A stretch of DNA of 64,000 bases from Cryptomeria japonica (GCF_030272615.1 NC_081405.1:607076677-607140676); one strand, 5' to 3'; shown: positions 12,831 to 24,284, counted from the stretch's first letter. Notes: a model not told the origin generated them from the sequence alone. Numbers and translations: made by a program.

Positions 12831-13150
12831 GAAATGAGAGAAAACAAACTCTTATATGAGATGCTTCATGCCTGAAACTAGATGCAACATTGATATATGT
12901 CTTAGACATGGTGCACATTCCCGAAATGAGAGCGAACAAACTCTTACATGAGATTTCCTTGAAACCAAGCATGGATTTCTCTTATACAGGGTTACAAATT
13001 CTCGAAACCAGAGCAAACAAACTCTTATATGAGATTTTCCTGAAACCAGACTTGCCCCTTGGCATTTGCATTTTCATTAAATGTCTTAAACAGGTTGAAG
13101 CATGGTTGAAACCAGAGAAAAAAAATCTTATACGAGATTCTATACACTTG
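12831..13150 (+). repeat. About 80-90-bp tandem repeat, four decayed units
   Basis: Units begin with variants of GAAATGAGAGCGAACAAACT followed by CTTATATGAGAT, near 12832, 12923, 13004 and 13110. Later units read GAAACCAGAGCAAACAAACT. Units vary in length and are diverged. Confidence 0.65.
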
Positions 13151-13236
13151 AAACTATACATCACTTGCGCACACACACGAGGATGAGTGGAACTAGCAAA
13201 ATATGACTAGACTATTCCTACTCTCCTCCCAAATAT

Positions 13237-13360
13237 GGATCACCTAGAAAAACACATATAAAATGTGTATCCATGTCTTGTCTCATTCTTCTTCTCATGG
13301 ATCACCTACAAAAACACATCTAGAATGTGTATTCATGTTTCCTCTTTCTTCTCATGAGCT
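13237..13360 (+). repeat. 62-bp tandem duplication
   Basis: GGATCACCTAGAAAAACACA at 13237 and GGATCACCTACAAAAACACA at 13299 start two similar units. Each continues with AGAATGTGTATNCATG and a CT-rich tail. Confidence 0.75.
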
Positions 13361-13700
13361 CATAGCTTTTCTATATGTAGTTCATGGATGATGTATGCTC
13401 ATTCTGTTTTTATGTGATCACTTGTGTTCTTGAGATGACATTTTTAAAGAATTATATTAGTGGTTGAGACATTTTGATTATCTAGGTCTCTTCGTCTATT
13501 TGACTTGAGGTCTTGTTTTTAGTTTTAACCCCTTGTGTTATGTCTCCTTGCATGTGATTATGTGAGTAAAGATCCTAGGATTGGGGGCTTGGTTCCTTGA
13601 AATTAGCAAATTATTATCTCCTTGTGATTGCACTCCTATTTACTTTTCTTTCTCATCTTTCTACTTTACCAAAAGTATGATCATAAGTTCATACTTCGCT

Positions 13701-13715
13701 AAAGTGGGGGCTAAA
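13701..13715 (+). other. LARD-A polypurine tract
   Basis: AAAGTGGGGGCTAAA lies directly before the 3' LTR start TGTATCC. TRGAG-E has the same 15 bases at 46637-46651, and LARD-C has a close variant on the minus strand at 15397-15413. This is the expected plus-strand priming site. Confidence 0.85.
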
Positions 13716-14224
13716 TGTATCCTCATAATTTGTGCATCCTTTATTAGTGTGTCCAATTTCACTACTCTCCTAGCACCTAGTTTAGTATTTCCCTTTCTTC
13801 TATGCATTATAGGATCTGTATGATAATTAATTAATATTTAATTCAATATTATGGGTCTTATTCCAATTTATTACACCATTGCACTCTTATTTGGGCCCTT
13901 GATTCTAGGTGTGCCCTTTTATCATTTTATCATGATTTATCCTTTATCCTTCCCTAATTTCAAATCTCAAAGCATATTTTGCATATCTACACATCCTGGT
14001 TTGAGCCACCAAGATATATTTAGTATTAGAATCATAATAGCTCACATCCCTAGAAATTTGAAAACAAGTGGTCGGGACCAGAGCACCGGGCATTTTGGTC
14101 CCACAATTTTTTTTCCTAAATTTCAATAGGATGATTGGACAGCCTTATCCTATTCAAATTTAGCTATGTGCAAAAATATATTAAATCTAAGTCGGCCTAA
14201 AGGTGATTTCAATTATGAAATCCC

Positions 14225-14232
14225 TATATAAG
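14225..14232 (+). promoter_or_regulatory. LARD-A LTR TATA box
   Basis: TATATAAG in the context CCCTATATAAGGC. Equivalent boxes occur in TRGAG-E (40363) and in LARD-C, so this is probably the LTR promoter, with transcription starting about 30 bases downstream. Confidence 0.65.
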
Positions 14233-14495
14233 GCATCCTTCTCAACTAATTTTGAATCTAAAAATCGAAGCATCATAACTATTCAACCTAAAGCATTTAA
14301 GCATTCATTATTAAGCATTTTCAGAGATCTTTAAGGTTGCATATTCATCCTTCAATCATTTTGGAGCAAAATTACATCATTCATATGTAAACATGTGCGC
14401 GTGATTAGGTTTTTGCCATATTTAGGTCATTTCATACAACATATGTGATTACATTCAAGAAGCAAAGTATCACCATCAACAATTACAGATTTGAG

Positions 14496-14614
14496 GTATA
14501 TATATCCATTGTTTATTTTAGTATTTGTATTATTCATTCAAGGTTAATTCCTAAACTAGGTTTTGACTTAGAAAAAACCCTATTCCTAATTGTTTTCCCC
14601 TTCTTTATGTGTAG
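14496..14614 (+). other. Predicted LTR leader intron, LARD-A 3' LTR
   Basis: Donor TTGAG|GTATAT, branch-like CCTAAT, a T/C-rich tract and acceptor TTTATGTGTAG|G give a 119-nt intron with plant-like signals, about 270 bases downstream of the TATA box. The equivalent exists in the 5' LTR and in TRGAG-E, LARD-D and LARD-F. Confidence 0.5.
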
Positions 14615-15059
14615 GAAACAAATATGAAGTTACAATCTTCAAAATTGGCTTTATTTACAAAGACGAACAGGTTCCCCTTTGGATGACGAAAAGTGTGGAG
14701 GACCAGAGTGACAGGCATTCTGGTCTCGACATTTTAGAAGCTCCTTTTGTAAATAGGTCCAAACACTCTTATATAAATCATAGCCAGGTTTGTGGATAGA
14801 TCTGACAACTGTAGGTCACTATTTATGCATATTTACTTCAATTCCAGCACATTTACCCTAATTTGAACATTTTCACAATTCAACTTAAAATGAGGGAAGC
14901 AAATCTTAACCAGTGAATCTAATAAGAATTATTATCCCTATTCTTTTTGATTTGAGGCTAGATATATTAGGTTCACCCCTCTTTAATGTAGTGGTCCCTA
15001 AGCAAAAATTAAGGGTTTTACATCATCATTGGGTGAAACCCTAATTTTTCACCATTACA

Positions 15060-15396
15060 TTTATAGTATAGGCTGGCTTCCAACACTCATACCTAAATAT
15101 TAGGATTAGATAACAAATGGTGGGAACCAACACTATTAAATGTTCAAATTTAGTCCCCTTTTGGAGGGACTGAGGTTCTAGGTGCCACAGTCCACCTAAA
15201 ATATGGAAAAATAAAGGTGGTTGCAGAGTGAATAGGCTTGGGACATAGGATCTAGTCACCAAATAAGCATGTATGACAATAGTTTGGTTTTGAATAGGAT
15301 ACAAATAGGCTTTAAATGAGCTATGAAACAACACAATAAAGAAAGGGCTCAAAAACGACTATAAAATTATAAAGGGATACAATTTATGACATTGTA
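15060..15396 (-). repeat. LARD-C 3' LTR fragment (U3 start)
   Basis: It aligns in the same orientation with 52172-52447, sharing for example the complement of GGTGGTTGCAGAGTG and of CACCAAATAAGCAT. The terminal TG has mutated to TA. The rest of this LTR is lost at the LARD-A junction. Confidence 0.75.
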
Positions 15397-15413
15397 TTTA
15401 GCCCCGACTTTAG
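15397..15413 (-). other. LARD-C polypurine tract
   Basis: On the minus strand it reads CTAAAGTCGGGGCTAAA and lies directly before the LTR. It is one substitution away from the LARD-A and TRGAG-E tracts. Confidence 0.75.
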
Positions 15414-17465
15414 TAGGAGTATGAATTTATGCTCATATTCATGATAAAGTAGATAGATAAAGAAGTAGAGAAATCTGGAGAAAGACTAACAAGAGATAAG
15501 ATGCCACTAAATTTGAGAGAACAAGCCCCAAAGCCTAGGATATTAACACATACAACAAAATCCAAGGAAGAACACACAAAACAAAAGGAAAATAAGGAAA
15601 AACAAAAAGACACACAAAATGGGCTAGTACTAAAAACAAAGGCTCCAATTCAACTAGTTGAAGAGGCCCTGATAGTCAAAATGTTTTAACTTCTAATATT
15701 ATTCTTGGAATGTTATTGCAAAAGCACAAGGGGACTCGTAGAAAGAGCAAGAGCATACGCAAATTGATGAGACAAGAAGCCATGATCCAAGAACTACCAA
15801 GCTATGTTATGTTATAGGTCCATGAAAAAATTGAACCATGAATTCCACTGGCTATCAAGGTGTGTTATGTTGGGTGATTCATGATTGCATAATGGATTCT
15901 ACTAGCTAGAAATTTGTGTTATGCTAGGTGATCCATGAAAAGAGGGAGAGGTAAAGATTCTATTGGACAACAAGGTGTGTTATGTTGTGTAATCAGTGTA
16001 GTTAAACAAGTGATTATAGTAGTAAAATACATTATGTTAGGCAACCAACAATGATAATCATGCTAACAAGCTTTATTATTTTAGATGACGAATGCTTAAT
16101 GATCAAACTAGCAAGCCTCACTATACTATTTGATCAATGCTTTAGGGAGCATGCTCATGTTTTGCTACCAAGTTGTGTTATGCTAGAAGATGAGGATCAT
16201 ATTGATTCATACAGGTCTTGCAAGATGCATTATGCAAGGTTATCCATAGATCAAAATTTTCTTAGAAATATCACACTAGTAAGCCAACTATACTAGATGA
16301 TCAAAATGCTATGAAATTTCTAGAGATATATTGTTACATGTGGCTTAGGGGGTACTATATAACTATGGGAAACAAGGATGGCATATATTATCCCCTTAAG
16401 ATGTCAACATATTGTCATGTTGATATCTTAGGGAAGATATAGATCCATATCAACGATAAAAAAACCTTCAACACCAAGGAGATATACTTAGAAAAAATGC
16501 ATGCTTTCCAAGCTAGGAAAAAGATTCTTATAAAGAATAAGAAACTTCAAGCAAGGAGGAGATAGTTATAAAGGTATATTGCAACAAGTGTAAAGGGATC
16601 CTTACAATTGATACATAGCTATCAAAGGGGGAAGGAAGAGATATTTTCCTAAAGATGCCTACCTCCAAAAAAGAGAGTATATATTTAGATGGTATCCTAA
16701 ACATTAATAAAGGAGAAGGAGATCAAGAATACAGACCTTCCCTATTGCTAGGAAATTGGGATTCTTGATGAGGGATTGTGCACTTTTAACACCAAGGAGA
16801 GATAATTTATAAAAGATATAAATATATATTCTTTTAAAAAAGGAAGCGATCCTAATCAATGATATTCACCTCCAAGCAAGGATAATATCCTCATGAAGGA
16901 CAAACAATTCTATGCAAGAAAGGATATCCTTAGAAGAAGAAATAACTCTTGAAACAAAGGGAAAGTGGACCCTTAAGAAGGAAGAATATTTAAAATGATG
17001 TTATCCAAGTACAATTTCAATTGACATTGTATCACCACAAATGGTGATGATCTCCCAAAATGTAGGTTACTAGTGTCACATAGTGAGGAGCAACATAATA
17101 GGGCTAAAAGTGCTAAGGTATTATATCATCGCCAAGAAAACTTTGAATATCATTTGTTATAGGAGTTAAATCCTTATTAATAAATTTTATAACATATTTC
17201 TTAAATGTTTGACAATCATAGAGAGGATGAGTATACACAATGTAAATACAAAAATTTTGCCATCATGTACTTTAGTGTTAGACCTGTGACTTTGGGGAGA
17301 AAAAATGATTTTGTTATTGTTTATAAGTTTAATACACATGTATTCTTTTTATTAGATTTAAATAAGTACCCAAGGGGATAGGCCTTGTATCTTGTGGTAA
17401 AGAAAGATTAGATTTTGAATAAATAATTAGTAATGAAGTAGGGGTCTTATGCATTCTCTAGTGTA
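15414..17465 (-). other. LARD-C internal region, non-coding
   Basis: A- and G-rich on the plus strand. It is a diverged reverse-orientation relative of the LARD-A 3' interior. A decayed 60-70-bp repeat with TGTGTTATGTTG/GTGATCCATGA-like words fills about 15800-16260. No open frame of interest. Confidence 0.5.
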
Positions 17466-17750
17466 TTAGGTTGAGGGTTTTACAGGGACCTTGATTCCTT
17501 GTTCCATACATCTAAGACCATGTCCTCTATATCCTTGTTTTAAAATCATGTCAAGACCACAGTTGTAATTTGTTTGCAAATGGAATGGGGAAGGACTTTC
17601 ATCATAAAGCTCATTGAAATTAGTTGTGTATGTATACTTTGAAGCACCAAAGTGATGAATAGAGGAATAAGGATGGATCCTTTTAGGAGGATGAACATAT
17701 TTATTAGCATCATTCATGTCTACTTGGGAGGTAAGAGAGTTATTTTGCAC
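17466..17750 (-). pseudogene. LARD-C ORF remnant
   Basis: A 94-codon open piece on the minus strand with the motif GYRGHGLRCMEQ near its end, comparable to GYNGQILGCVQQ in LARD-A. A second open piece lies upstream at 18038-18265. I do not recognise the family. The position between primer site and non-coding 3' interior matches the LARD-A ORF. Confidence 0.4.
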
Positions 17751-18462
17751 TAAATTATTGGGTTGGGAATAAGTGTTTCATCATATAGTGTTTCATTTCT
17801 ACTCAATATAATGTTAAATGACATATCATTAAGGAAATGCATAACCTAATTTTGTCTCAAAATGCATTGATAGTTATGATAAGCACTAGGAAAATAAGGA
17901 GGATTTAAGGTTATTTATGTGTTGAGAGTTGGATTGTCAATGTTTGAAGCATGTTCCTTTTTCACCAAGGGAAGAGGATTCATCATTACTCTTTAGTGAT
18001 TCATCTCTACTAGAGAGATCTTTGATGAAAGTATTAACTATTTCCTCGTAAAAAGGGAAAATCTAGGAGGGGGACAATCATGATTCGTCTCAACATCATT
18101 TGTAGGGAAGGTATCAAAGGTACAACATGAAACATCCACTAGATCTTTTATGATATCTAAACATTCTATGAACATATTTAAAAATAGTACCATATAATAA
18201 CATGAAACGTGTATGAGAGATTTCAGAAATGAATTAAATACCATAAACCTCCTTGAAACCCTCATTATGCAATAAATTAAAAATGCAATGAATCAATGCA
18301 AGCAACATGAAGTAAATAAGCCACCTTTCAACAAATGATTTTGATAAATGTAGCTAATTACTAATGTAATCAAATCTGAAAGTGAAAACTAATTAGATTG
18401 TGTAGGATCCATAACTTATAATCAAATCTAAAATCCAAAGATCAAAAGTAAGCAAAGTGTAA

Positions 18463-18480
18463 GTAACATCAAGTTCACCA
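18463..18480 (-). other. LARD-C primer binding site
   Basis: On the minus strand TGGTGAACTTGATGTTAC follows the LTR end CATTTCA after a TTT spacer. It is almost the same as the LARD-A site, which supports common ancestry and sets the orientation. Confidence 0.7.
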
Positions 18481-18483
18481 AAA

Positions 18484-18936
18484 TGAAATGGTGGAATGTA
18501 ATGTCCTCTATTTGTGAATGACCTAATTTTACCATAATCAAAAATTTTGAGTGAAACAAGAGTAGGATTAGATATATCTTTCACCTAATTGAGACCCTAT
18601 AAATTGGTTATAAATTATTTATAACCATAATCCATAAAATAGATCTCTTAGTTAGGAATCATAAAAAGAATATTTTAGACATATAAATTAAACCATAAGA
18701 TAACTGAAATCTGTTTGAGAAAGATCAACCATAGGACAACTAATATAAGGTGAAACAATAAGGTGCCCCAAAGATCATCTACCTTAGGCCCAAGAGTGGG
18801 ATTACTATCTCTCTCATCCCCATATGTCTTGTGTCATCCATATGAAGTGGTGTTCCTAATGAGGTATTTTATAACTGTTCCCCCTTCATCTTGCCATCCA
18901 TCTCCCACTTCCTATGATTGTACTTCTTAGTGTATT
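18484..18936 (-). repeat. LARD-C 5' LTR, U5-end segment
   Basis: The minus-strand end ...CACCATTTCA resembles the LARD-A LTR end CACCATTACA. The segment is bounded by the primer site on one side and by the Gypsy-1 3' LTR on the other. Confidence 0.5.
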
Positions 18937-19767
18937 TGATGGCATGCCTTGTTGATCACCAATTTAATAAAACAAGCATAGAAAATTAGTAAAAAATGTC
19001 AAGTAATTAATGATGGGAAGTTCAAGCATTATCTAGGAAGAACTATTACAACATCAACAGTCTTCTACAAACATAACAAGAAACAAATAGTGCTTTGTTC
19101 TAGCAATAACAAAAAAATAGACACTTTTAGTCTTATTTGATTCACCACTTATTACAAGGATTCCCGATTCTTATTGAAATCAGTCTGTCACACATCTACA
19201 AGAACAAAATATCGTTGCAGGCTACCCTAGCTTACCTCCTTACAAGCCCATTTGATCCTTCATGTTAGTGATATCCAATCAGTTTGCACTTGTCACATTA
19301 TTCTTCTATTTGACTGATTATTTTCTAACTCTACCAACCCTCAATTCACCAAAATACAACTTACAAATAGAGGAGAAGTTGGTTGGTGAACAATTTCCAA
19401 CATGGCTTTGGTAACCGACTACCACCACAAACCTTTGTAACCAATTGCCACTTGTGTAATTGTCGATCGGTATTTGAGACATTGAACTCCATTGAGAATA
19501 CAACTTCATATCATATTTAATACAGGAACAAAATCATGGACCACCACACAATTGAGAACACGTCTTCCTATCATAGTTAAGATAGGAATAAAAACAAGGA
19601 CTGACTCACACAAATTTGTGGCATGAATAGGAAGGGAAACCAAAATGCAACCAAAAACCAAACTAGAAGAATGAAACATCAAACAAAAAACTTGTGAAAG
19701 AAGTGAATGCCCCTGCATCGGGCTCCCCGGGTAGAGAAAAGATCATGAGCTCATGCTCATGAAATCA
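18937..19767 (-). repeat. Gypsy-1 3' LTR
   Basis: About 831 bp. In the plus view it runs TGATGGCATGCCTTGTTGAT to CATGAAATCA and matches 34012-34851. The TGAT...ATCA ends are inverted repeats. Confidence 0.85.
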
Positions 19768-20552
19768 ACAAGAATATGACCTAGTTTAATGATCTCTAGT
19801 TTAGTGAGCCAAGAAAAATCCTCTACCAGTCGATGTTGCCACTTAACTAGATATTTGATGTATTCCTTGCCACGGGTCTTCAATAATTGTGTATCAAGAA
19901 TGCATTCTAGTATTAAAAGAGTGGAAATAGCTCCTTGTTGTTCTAGATTGACTAGTAACTTTGTCTCATCACCATTTGATGGTTCATCGCCCCTATATGG
20001 ATACAGATCTGCCACATTGAAGATAAGAGAGATTCCCAAATTTGAAGGCAGAGCTATTTCATATGCATTGACAGAGAATTTTATAAAAAAATTTATAAGG
20101 ACCCACTTTCTTATTCTGAAGTTTGTTATAAACTATAGTAGCAAACCTCTCCTTTCTAAGATGATCCAAGACAAGGTCTCCAACCTGAAAATGAATTTCC
20201 CCCTACTTCCTATCAACATGCTATTTATATTGTAAATCGCTAGATTCAATATTCATCTTGACCTCTTTATGGAGATCATGTACAACTTTAGCAAAATCTT
20301 CACCTGGTGCACTACGCTTTTTGAAACTACCAAGATCTCTCAATTCAAACACCCCCCTTGGATGCATACCATAGACAACATAGAGCATACTACAACCAAT
20401 ACTATTATTAGGAGAATCATTAAATGCAAACTCAACTTGAGCCAAAGATAAATCCTAGGTACTTGGTGTTTTGCCAACAATAAATATCAACATATTACCA
20501 AGACTTCGATTAACAACCTCTATTTGACCATCCATTTGGGGGTGGTAAGGAG
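19743..20552 (-). pseudogene. Gypsy-1 integrase C-terminal half and chromodomain
   Basis: From 20552 downwards the minus strand encodes the end of the integrase core (MDGQIEVVNRSLGN, where the usual plant motif is DGQTEVVNR), then AQVEFAFNDSPNNSIG and VYGMHPRG. It continues into QVGDLVLDHLRKERF and ends with a chromodomain-like segment, ILDTQLLKTRGKEYIKYLVKW followed by EDFSWL (about 19760-19900). The chromodomain of this lineage is thought to steer integration towards heterochromatin. Stops near 20460, 20220 and 20080 and a frame change break the frame. The other half of the integrase is beyond Copia-1 at 30286-30760. Confidence 0.85.
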
Positions 20553-21418
20553 TGTTAGCATTGCATTATGTGTTGTCATTGATGTCAAATCCTTGGTCTA
20601 AATTAAGTCCAGATGTTTGCATGATGCACAGGAGTATTTGATTTAGGCATGTTGTGCGGTTGGAGGTTTCCCGGTTTCATCGGATACGTTTGATATCTCG
20701 GAAGATGTTTCTCTGTATTATCTTTGGGTTTGGATTGGTATGGAGCTTGAGGCCTTAGACCAGATATTGAGGTTGTATAGCGTGTAGATACATTTTAGGT
20801 CCGAATTTGGTGATGTATGTAGCGAGATGATATGTTTGATAAGGAATGGTATGATATGGTCCGCTTCTCATTTCTTACCACCATCAGAATGTTTAGTGGA
20901 GACCTATTTTAGATCTCTATCTCAGTCGACATTGAGAATTATGATTTTTAGAGGCAATATATATATATATATATAGGAGTTTAATTTGATGATTTGAGAT
21001 ATGGATTTTTGTATTGAAGATATGTGAGATTGAAAGAATCTAGTGCCTGTATGAGTATAGTGTTGAGGATTATTATCGGAAGTAGTTCCGGTAGTGAAAA
21101 CTGTGTTTTCTTATGGTGGATTCTCTTTGTCATTCTTTCTTCTTCGACAGTGAACCCATCTATAGTGAGCATATTGGCAGTGAGCCTTTCAAGGCAGTGA
21201 GCACATTGACAATGAGCCACCCTTTGTAACAATCACCTTAACCGATGTCACCTTAACCGATGTTTATATATTAAGAATTAACATTCTCCATGGTTTTTCG
21301 CTTCCTGGGTTTTCCACGTAAATTTGGGTGTTTCTTGTGTCTCATTTGATTCTTGCATGTGTTTTCAAACTCTGTTAATTTTGTTTAATATTCGAGATCT
21401 ATGCATTAAGGTTAAAAG
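20553..21418 (+). repeat. Copia-1 5' LTR, first part
   Basis: Matches the start of the 3' LTR at 29373 onward. It is cut by LARD-D after the words GGTTAAAAG; the last 54 bases of the LTR follow at 24218-24271. Confidence 0.9.
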
Positions 21419-22890
21419 TGTGATGTGGTGAAAAGTGATGAGGGGAGATCAAGTGGAAAGCTTTACTCCCCTCAAAAGAGGGATGAAAGTTTCACAAAGG
21501 ATTCCCTTCAAGTTTTCACACACATTACATTTGAAAGAGGGTTTGAATTCAATAGATCCAATCCCAATGGAAAGAGATTGAATGCTAAGTGAATTGTAGG
21601 GAATTTAGAATATATTCAAAAAGAAAATTAACCCTCTTTTATAATAGACTAGTTGAATTAAGAAAATTGAGACTAAGTGTAGAAATGACAAAGAAGCAAT
21701 TATATCTTGAGGTAGAGATGTGGGATGAAGATGTGCACTTGGAATTAGCAGTAAAATGTCGAGATGAAGCTTCCCTGTAAATCTAAGCAAAAGTTGCAGG
21801 GACTAGGTTGAAGTTGCACTTGGTCCTCCAAAAAATCTGCACATCGAAAAGGGTTTTTCCATCTCTGGAAATGAAGCCTAAACTTTCAATTACAATTGCG
21901 CACCAGCAAGCTACACATAGAAAAGAGAGTAAAATGTTGTTGAGATTGGGGGTTTGCCTTCAGGTCAAACCTTGTTTTGGAATTAACCAAGTGATTGAAA
22001 AATTTTGCAAGCAAGTGAAAGGAAATGTCTGAAGTAAAATCCACCTCAAGAGAGGATGCAATTGAAATGTTGATGAATTTGCTTGAAAGGATATGTGAAA
22101 TAGGATGTCTTGAATGTTGGTAGAGATCTCCTCTTCAATGGTTGAATCCTTGATTTGAATGCAACACCTATCCTCGAAAGGAGACTTGAAATGCTCAATG
22201 GGTGCTTGAATGCTTGCACTTGATTTCGCCTTATGATCAACTTGATTTCTCTTTTGAACTTCGCTTGTGCAAATAGGAGGGGAAATTCTCCTTATATACT
22301 TGCAATTAGGAATATTTAGCTTATTTTTTTGTCTTAGGCCGACATAGGAAAACTTTTCCCGCTCAATAATTGACAAGCCCAATGCAAAGTATGATCAAGG
22401 GAAGCCCAAAATAGGGCTAGGATAGGGGTGCCACGCCCCTGTCCTACCCTAATTTAGGATAGGCAGTGACAAAAAGGCAGTGCAGGGTGATGAAAAATGC
22501 AAGTTTCTAATGTTTTGAGCATGTCTCGAGTCTCCAATTAAGCTTAGGGATTCATCTGCTAATGCAAAGACACAAATGCGATCAAAAATTACAAGGGTCA
22601 CAATTTTATGACGCTATAGTTGGCCCTATTATCCCATGCACAAATCTGCTAATGCAAAGTATGATCAAGGGAAGCCCAAAATAGGGCTAGGATAGGGGCG
22701 CCACGCCCCTGTCCTACCCTAATTTAGGACAGGCAATGACAGAAAGGTAGTGCAGGGTGATGAAAAATGCAAGTTTCTGATGTTTAGAGCATGTCTCGGG
22801 TCTCCAATTAGGCTTAGGGATTCATCAGCTATAGCAAAGACACAAATACGATCGAAAATTGCAAGGGTTGCAATTTTATGATGCTATAGT
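21419..22890 (-). repeat. LARD-D 3' LTR with internal duplication
   Basis: In minus orientation it starts TATAGCATCAT near 22890. It contains a 270-bp tandem duplication of its U3 part (22381-22650 and 22651-22920, plus-strand view), which spans the LTR start and the few bases before it. It ends at 21419. The GC-rich palindrome GGGGCGCCACGCCCC lies in the second U3 copy. Confidence 0.75.
21911..22044 (-). other. Predicted LTR leader intron, LARD-D
   Basis: On the minus strand donor CTTGAG|GTGGAT and acceptor TTTTCTATGTGTAG give a 134-nt intron enclosing GGTTAATTCC and the GGTTTGACCT...GGCAAACC hairpin (21955-21990). In the second LTR copy the donor GT is mutated to AT, but the acceptor TTGTGTGTAG and hairpin persist. 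Confidence 0.5.
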
Positions 22891-22920
22891 GGGCCCTATC
22901 ATCCCATGCACAAATCTAAC
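22381..22920. repeat. 270-bp tandem duplication in LARD-D U3
   Basis: AATGCAAAGTATGATCAAGG begins both units (22381 and 22651). The units differ by scattered substitutions. Each contains GGATAGGGG(T/C)GCCACGCCCC, an imperfect hairpin. Confidence 0.9.
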
Positions 22921-23455
22921 CACCAAAATCATTAGAAAGCTTCCATGCTAAAAATACTCTGCTTATTCCGAAATACTGGTTATCTCTCACCTGATCACAT
23001 TCACTTCAGGTTACCAAAATTCATAATTATCAGATAGGATTTCTATGAAAAGTTGCCATCAATGACAACCCTAGACCAATATTCACACATCAGTATACAC
23101 CGAATGACTGTCAATTTCCAACAATCTCCCCCTATGGCATTGATGGCAACACTCATGAAAAATGACTAAGTGTTGAAACAACCTGGATATCGAATCAAAC
23201 TTTCTAAGGCTCCCCCTTAGATAAAAAACCTCAAAAGCTTGTGATTCATTGTACATTTTTTACTCCTACTTTCCCCCTTTGACAACAATGCCAAAGTTGG
23301 GGTGTTGCACAATAACTTATATACAGGGATATCTACTAGATACACTATACATACTTGAAGATATCAGCAAAAGGAGTCTTCAAAAATCCCAAGTGGGTAT
23401 CCCACCCAATCTTCAAGTTATCCAAAATTGTGATGAATGCCTGAAAACATAGGCA
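22918..23455 (-). mobile_element. Captured 3' end of an unrelated Copia element
   Basis: On the minus strand a Copia-type end, CATCAATGCCATAGGGGGAG followed by ATT, is followed directly by an LTR start TGTTGGAAATTGACAGTC (23123 downwards). About 330 bases of 3' interior and 200 bases of LTR are present. The LTR differs from both Copia-1 and Copia-2. It interrupts the order of LARD-D. Confidence 0.7.
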
Positions 23456-24212
23456 TAAAAATGATGCCTAAACCTGCAATTACAGTCACGCACCTGCTAC
23501 CTACACACAAAAAAGAGAGGAAAATGTTGTTGGGATTGCAGGTTTTCCTCCAGGTCAAACCCCATTTTGGAATTAACCAAGTGATTGAAAAGAATGTTGC
23601 AAGTAAATGAAAGGAAATGTCTGAAGTAAAATCCATCTTAAGAGGGAATGCAATTGAAATGTAGATGAATTTGCTTGAAAGGATATATGAAATAGAATGT
23701 CTTGAATGTTGATAGAAAACTTTTCTTCAATGGTTGAATCCTTGACTTGAATGCAACACCTAGCCTTGAAAGGAGACTTGAATGCTTATGGTTGACTTCG
23801 CTTATCAACTTATGATCCACCTGTTGAACTACTACAAATTGGAGGGGAAGTGCTCCTTATATGCTTTCCAATTAAGGGTGTTTAGCTAATTTTTTGTCTT
23901 AGGCCGACATAGGAAATTTTTTCCCGCTCAACAATTGACAAGCCCAATGCAAGATAGGACCAAGGGGGGCCTAAAATAGGGCTAGGGAAAGGACACCATG
24001 CCCCTATCCTAGGGGGATAGGAGTATCACGCCTCTGTCTTTCCCTAATTTAGGGCATGCAGTGACAATAGGCAATGCAGGGAGATGGAAAATGCAAGCTT
24101 TTGATGTTTTGAGAATGTCTCGGGTCTTCGATTAGGCTTAGGGATTTGTCTGCTAATGCAAAGACCCAAATGCAGTCGAAAATTGCAAGGGTCACAATTT
24201 TATGATGCTACA
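23456..24212 (-). repeat. LARD-D 5' LTR, truncated
   Basis: About 757 bases aligning with 21880-22620. In the minus view it starts TGTAGCATCATAAAATTG at 24212 and breaks off in the U5 part where the captured Copia piece begins. Confidence 0.75.
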
Positions 24213-24217
24213 AAAAG

Positions 24218-24271
24218 AAAAATTTATCGTCAATTGATTCACCCCCCTCTCAGCTCCCTAGATATTCAACA
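24218..24271 (+). repeat. Copia-1 5' LTR, last 54 bases
   Basis: AAAAATTTATCGTCAATTG...ATTCAACA matches the end of the 3' LTR (to 30285) and is followed directly by the primer site. Confidence 0.9.
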
Positions 24272-24272
24272 A

Positions 24273-24284
24273 TTGGTATTAGAG
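24273..24284 (+). other. Copia-1 primer binding site
   Basis: TTGGTATTAGAG lies one base after the LTR end. It is one transition away from the initiator-Met complement TGGTATCAGAG. Confidence 0.85.

Larger units (their letters stand above)
11481..13700 (+). other. LARD-A 3' internal region, non-coding
   Basis: T- and C-rich DNA with recurring words such as CTCTCCTT and TCTTTCTT and no long open frame. A cluster of GGGACC/GGTCCC words lies at 11487-11580. Tandem repeats lie at 12831-13150 and 13237-13360. A related sequence in reverse orientation fills the LARD-C interior at about 15.4-17.4 kb, for example TGTTGACATCTTAA near 12740 and its complement near 16400. Confidence 0.55.
498..15059 (+). 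mobile_element. LARD-A, non-autonomous LTR retrotransposon
   Basis: Two direct repeats bound it: 498-1317 (5' LTR, upstream part missing) and 13716-15059 (3' LTR). Both end in CATTACA. A primer site follows the 5' LTR and a polypurine tract ending GGGGGCTAAA precedes the 3' LTR. The interior has one broken ORF of unknown function and about 2.2 kb of non-coding repeats, with no protease, reverse transcriptase or integrase. LARD-B is inserted in its ORF. Its 3' LTR abuts a LARD-C LTR fragment at 15059/15060, so LARD-A probably inserted into LARD-C. No target duplication can be confirmed because the left end is truncated. Confidence 0.75.
13716..15059 (+). repeat. LARD-A 3' LTR
   Basis: The 1344-bp LTR runs TGTATCC...CATTACA. 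It contains a hairpin GGGACCAG...TTGGTCCC at 14074-14102, a TATA box TATATAAG at 14225-14232, the GGTTAATTCC element near 14542 and a predicted leader intron. The downstream 820 bp match the 5' LTR. Confidence 0.85.
21419..24212 (-). mobile_element. LARD-D, chimeric LTR element
   Basis: Flanked by perfect AAAAG duplications (21414-21418, 24213-24217). In minus orientation it begins TGTAGCATCATAAAATTG and ends ACCACATCACA, both like the LTR ends of TRGAG-E. Two LTR copies are recognisable: 24212 down to about 23456 (5', truncated) and about 22890 down to 21419 (3'). Between them lies a piece of an unrelated Copia element. There is no interior gene and no primer site. Confidence 0.8.

Noticed and set aside
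19789-20235. A 148-codon plus-strand frame
   Set aside because: It is antisense to the recognisable Gypsy-1 integrase and chromodomain.
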